Shown piece after piece: positions 6,477-7,976 of a stretch of 7,976 bases of DNA. The DNA lies in the NCBI GenBank assembly GCA_002422285.1, contig DIUF01000073.1:1-7976 (forward strand), read 5' to 3'. Numbering within the stretch: the first letter of the stretch is position 1; every line of letters starts with the position of its first letter. A program made the position numbers and the translations under genes. Below the pieces are notes generated by a model. That model did no database searches. It saw only the letters and a program-made list of their open reading frames with translations, and had not been told where the DNA came from. Source of the DNA: Flavobacteriales bacterium UBA6165 (lineage in GTDB: Bacteria > Bacteroidota > Bacteroidia > Flavobacteriales_D > Crocinitomicaceae).

Positions 6477-7356
6477 AACTTAATGCCTTTTCAATCTCCT
6501 CAAATTCAAACTCGAAGCCAGTACCTTTCAATTTTTCTGCATTTGTATTCACCCCATTGAGCAACATCTCGCTCATTTCGCCGAGCATGAGTTTCATCAA
6601 AAAAGAAGGAACACCGACAGGCAGCATCCAACGTTTCACAGATTGGGCTAAGGCTTGCGAAAATATTTTATTGGATACGGTTTTCCCGCAAATGTTATAG
6701 GCGCCAGCCAATTGATTTTCAGAGATGTGCAAAATGGCGTGCACCAAATCTTTTTCATGCACCCAAGTAAATGGTTGTTTGCCCGTACCCAGAGGCGAAC
6801 CCACACCCCATTTGAAAAGCGGTTTCAATTTCTTCAAAGCGCCTCCTTTTTCACTCAAAACGGCACTGATGCGCAATAAGCTTACCGGACAAAGCTCCTC
6901 AAATTGAAGCGCCGCATGTTCCCATTCGTGTACCAAGCGACTCAAATAATCTGTGCCATAAGCATCTTCTTCGTTTACTTGATTTGGCGTATTTACTGTA
7001 TAACAATTGATGCCCGAAGCGGAAATGTACTGCTTGATTTTACCCGATTTTTGAGCGGTTTTAAACAACAAATTGGCTGGCTTCACACGTGAATCCAGAA
7101 GTTCTTGCTTGCGTTTGGCTGTCCAAGGTTTGTCGGCAATGCCAGCGCCACAAAGATTCACAATCACATCAATGCCTTCCAAGGCATGCTCACTGATTTC
7201 ATCCTGATCTGGATTCCACCAACGGTATTTCTCATCAGCACAAAGCGCCTTGTTTCGGGTAAGAATAAACACCGTGTGACCCGCTTTTTCAAAGGTTGAA
7301 GATAATAGATTGCCGATAAGACCCGTGCCACCAGCTATGAGGATGGAATGTTGCAT
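6475..7356 (-). CDS. TIGR01777-family SDR epimerase (YfcH-like, NAD(P)-binding)
   Basis: From the ATG at 7356 this encodes 293 residues, the usual length for the family. The N-terminus has the Rossmann nucleotide-binding motif GGTGLIG (9-15), with Arg34 after the second strand. Family blocks follow in order: NLCGAGIADKPW (67-78), the KRKQELLDSRV stretch (81-91), SASGINCY, EEDAYGTDYLSRLVHEWE, LLRISAVLSEKGGAL, GVGSPLGTGKQPFTWVHEKDLV and GAYNICG. The end is a DUF1731-type C-terminal domain (LMLGEMSEMLLNG region). These identify a nucleoside-diphosphate-sugar epimerase-like protein related to E. coli YfcH. The physiological substrate of the family is not established. The protein is cytoplasmic, with no signal peptide. 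A TTG farther upstream (7380) would add residues before the Rossmann strand and is less likely. The solenoid gene begins about 55 bases downstream. Confidence 0.92.
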   Translation of the reverse strand: MQHSILIAGGTGLIGNLLSSTFEKAGHTVFILTRNKALCADEKYRWWNPDQDEISEHALEGIDVIVNLCGAGIADKPWTAKRKQELLDSRVKPANLLFKTAQKSGKIKQYISASGINCYTVNTPNQVNEEDAYGTDYLSRLVHEWEHAALQFEELCPVSLLRISAVLSEKGGALKKLKPLFKWGVGSPLGTGKQPFTWVHEKDLVHAILHISENQLAGAYNICGKTVSNKIFSQALAQSVKRWMLPVGVPSFLMKLMLGEMSEMLLNGVNTNAEKLKGTGFEFEFEEIEKALS

Positions 7357-7392
7357 AAATAAGAGTTGAATGTGAGGCAATAGTACTGCTTT

Positions 7393-7421
7393 CTAACAAA
7401 ATCTTGGGGTTTTTGTTTTAG
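7393..7421 (-). terminator. AT-rich imperfect inverted repeat downstream of the T9SS cargo gene
   Basis: CTAACAAAA (7393-7401) pairs with TTTTG plus TTAG (7411-7415 and 7418-7421), with a two-base bulge and a nine-base loop (7402-7410). It lies in the 86-base gap (7357-7442) between two - strand genes, after the stop of the T9SS cargo gene. It could be a weak terminator, but on the - strand it has no following T-run. I found no convincing Bacteroidota-type promoter (TTTG with TAnnTTTG about 20 bases on) in the gap. Confidence 0.22.
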
Positions 7422-7442
7422 TAATTGGTGATACACTCAGAT

Positions 7443-7976
7443 TCACTCCACCACAACTCTGCCAAAATACACCTCCCCCGAACTCAACTCAACAATGCGA
7501 ATAAAATAAACGCCCGGCGACAAATCTCCTTGCCAAGAAAAACCGTTTGCGTCAACGTTGATGCGTTCATTGAAATGACTTTTTCCTGAAACATCGCTGA
7601 TTTGAAGTGTGGCTTCTCCTATGAATCCTGCATTGAATGAAACAATGAAACGTCCATTGTTCGGATTAGGGAAGATGGTCATGTTTGGCCTGTTTTCTTC
7701 AGCAATGAGTCCAGAAACAGCAATGAAAATTGGTGCTAAATCAAAGCTAAAAAACCGCGCTTGAATTACAATTGGGTTGCTTATCTGCTCAGAAGAAATG
7801 ATGCCTTTCAAATTGGATGAAAACACAAGTCCTTCTTGTTGACCCATATCTAAAACATTTCCCATATTTAAATTGCGTTTGTTGCCGGTAAAAAATTGAG
7901 TACCTTGATAATCCCAAAGTAAATACATAAATGGGGTGTAGGCTGGAGGTGAATAACCCAACAACGAAACTATTCC
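7443..7976 (-). CDS. C-terminal part of a T9SS-exported protein (5' partial, runs off the window)
   Basis: The reading frame is open to the right edge of the window and encodes the last 177 residues of a longer protein. A TTG within it should not be taken as a start. The last 80 or so residues form a type A T9SS sorting domain. Its landmarks are IFPNPNNGRF, the LQISDVSGK segment and the DLSPGVYFIRI stretch, and it ends GRVVVE. This marks the protein as cargo of the Bacteroidota type IX system, delivered to the surface or medium. The visible region before it (residues about 1-95) contains no domain I can name, so the enzymatic or adhesive function lies upstream or is unknown. Its stop is 86 bases before the epimerase start. 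Confidence 0.88.
   Translation of the reverse strand, partial: GIVSLLGYSPPAYTPFMYLLWDYQGTQFFTGNKRNLNMGNVLDMGQQEGLVFSSNLKGIISSEQISNPIVIQARFFSFDLAPIFIAVSGLIAEENRPNMTIFPNPNNGRFIVSFNAGFIGEATLQISDVSGKSHFNERINVDANGFSWQGDLSPGVYFIRIVELSSGEVYFGRVVVE

Noticed and set aside
7357..7380. TTG start at 7380 for the epimerase
   Set aside because: It adds eight residues before the Rossmann strand. The ATG at 7356 gives the usual N-terminus of the family.
7357..7442. Bacteroidota-type promoter in the gap before the epimerase gene
   Set aside because: TTTG and TACTATTG are present on the - strand but only about 11 bases apart, far from the usual spacing near 20.
1..7976. Mobile element, CRISPR array, tRNA or defence island
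   Set aside because: No transposase, integrase, direct-repeat array, tRNA-like fold or known defence gene is visible on either strand.

Overview
The window looks like chromosomal DNA of a Bacteroidota bacterium, most likely from the Flavobacteriia or a related group. Two proteins end in the C-terminal sorting domain of the type IX secretion system (T9SS). There are also a FISUMP-domain protein and a TlpA-like thioredoxin-fold protein of the kind common in this phylum. The DNA is moderately AT-rich, intergenic gaps are short, and no gene has a clear Shine-Dalgarno sequence. No tRNA, rRNA, CRISPR array, insertion sequence or phage gene is visible.

Left half (1-3343, all + strand): six genes read in one direction with gaps of at most about 20 bases or 4-base ATGA overlaps, so they probably form one operon whose promoter lies outside the window. 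They are the end of an unknown protein, a complete secreted paralogue of it, an unknown exported protein, a 57-residue two-helix membrane protein, a FISUMP-domain exported protein, and a large TlpA-like thioredoxin-fold protein with a CAKC active site. Five of the six are complete, and all five carry a signal peptide or membrane helices. The FISUMP product has exactly two cysteines and sits next to the candidate thiol-disulfide protein.

Right half (7976-3346, all - strand): in transcription order these are the C-terminal part of a T9SS cargo protein, an 86-base gap, a TIGR01777-type SDR epimerase, a large secreted solenoid protein with nine repeats of about 24 residues and a T9SS tail, and two tandem paralogous seven-helix membrane proteins of unknown function. 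The solenoid gene and the membrane pair are 11 and 6 bases apart and are very probably co-transcribed. The two halves converge at 3343/3346 with only two bases between stop codons.

The least explained parts are the tandem seven-helix paralogues downstream of the solenoid protein and the ATGA-coupled exported/small-membrane/FISUMP trio. Neither matches a defined system that I recognise. Any claim that they form new systems is inference from gene order only.
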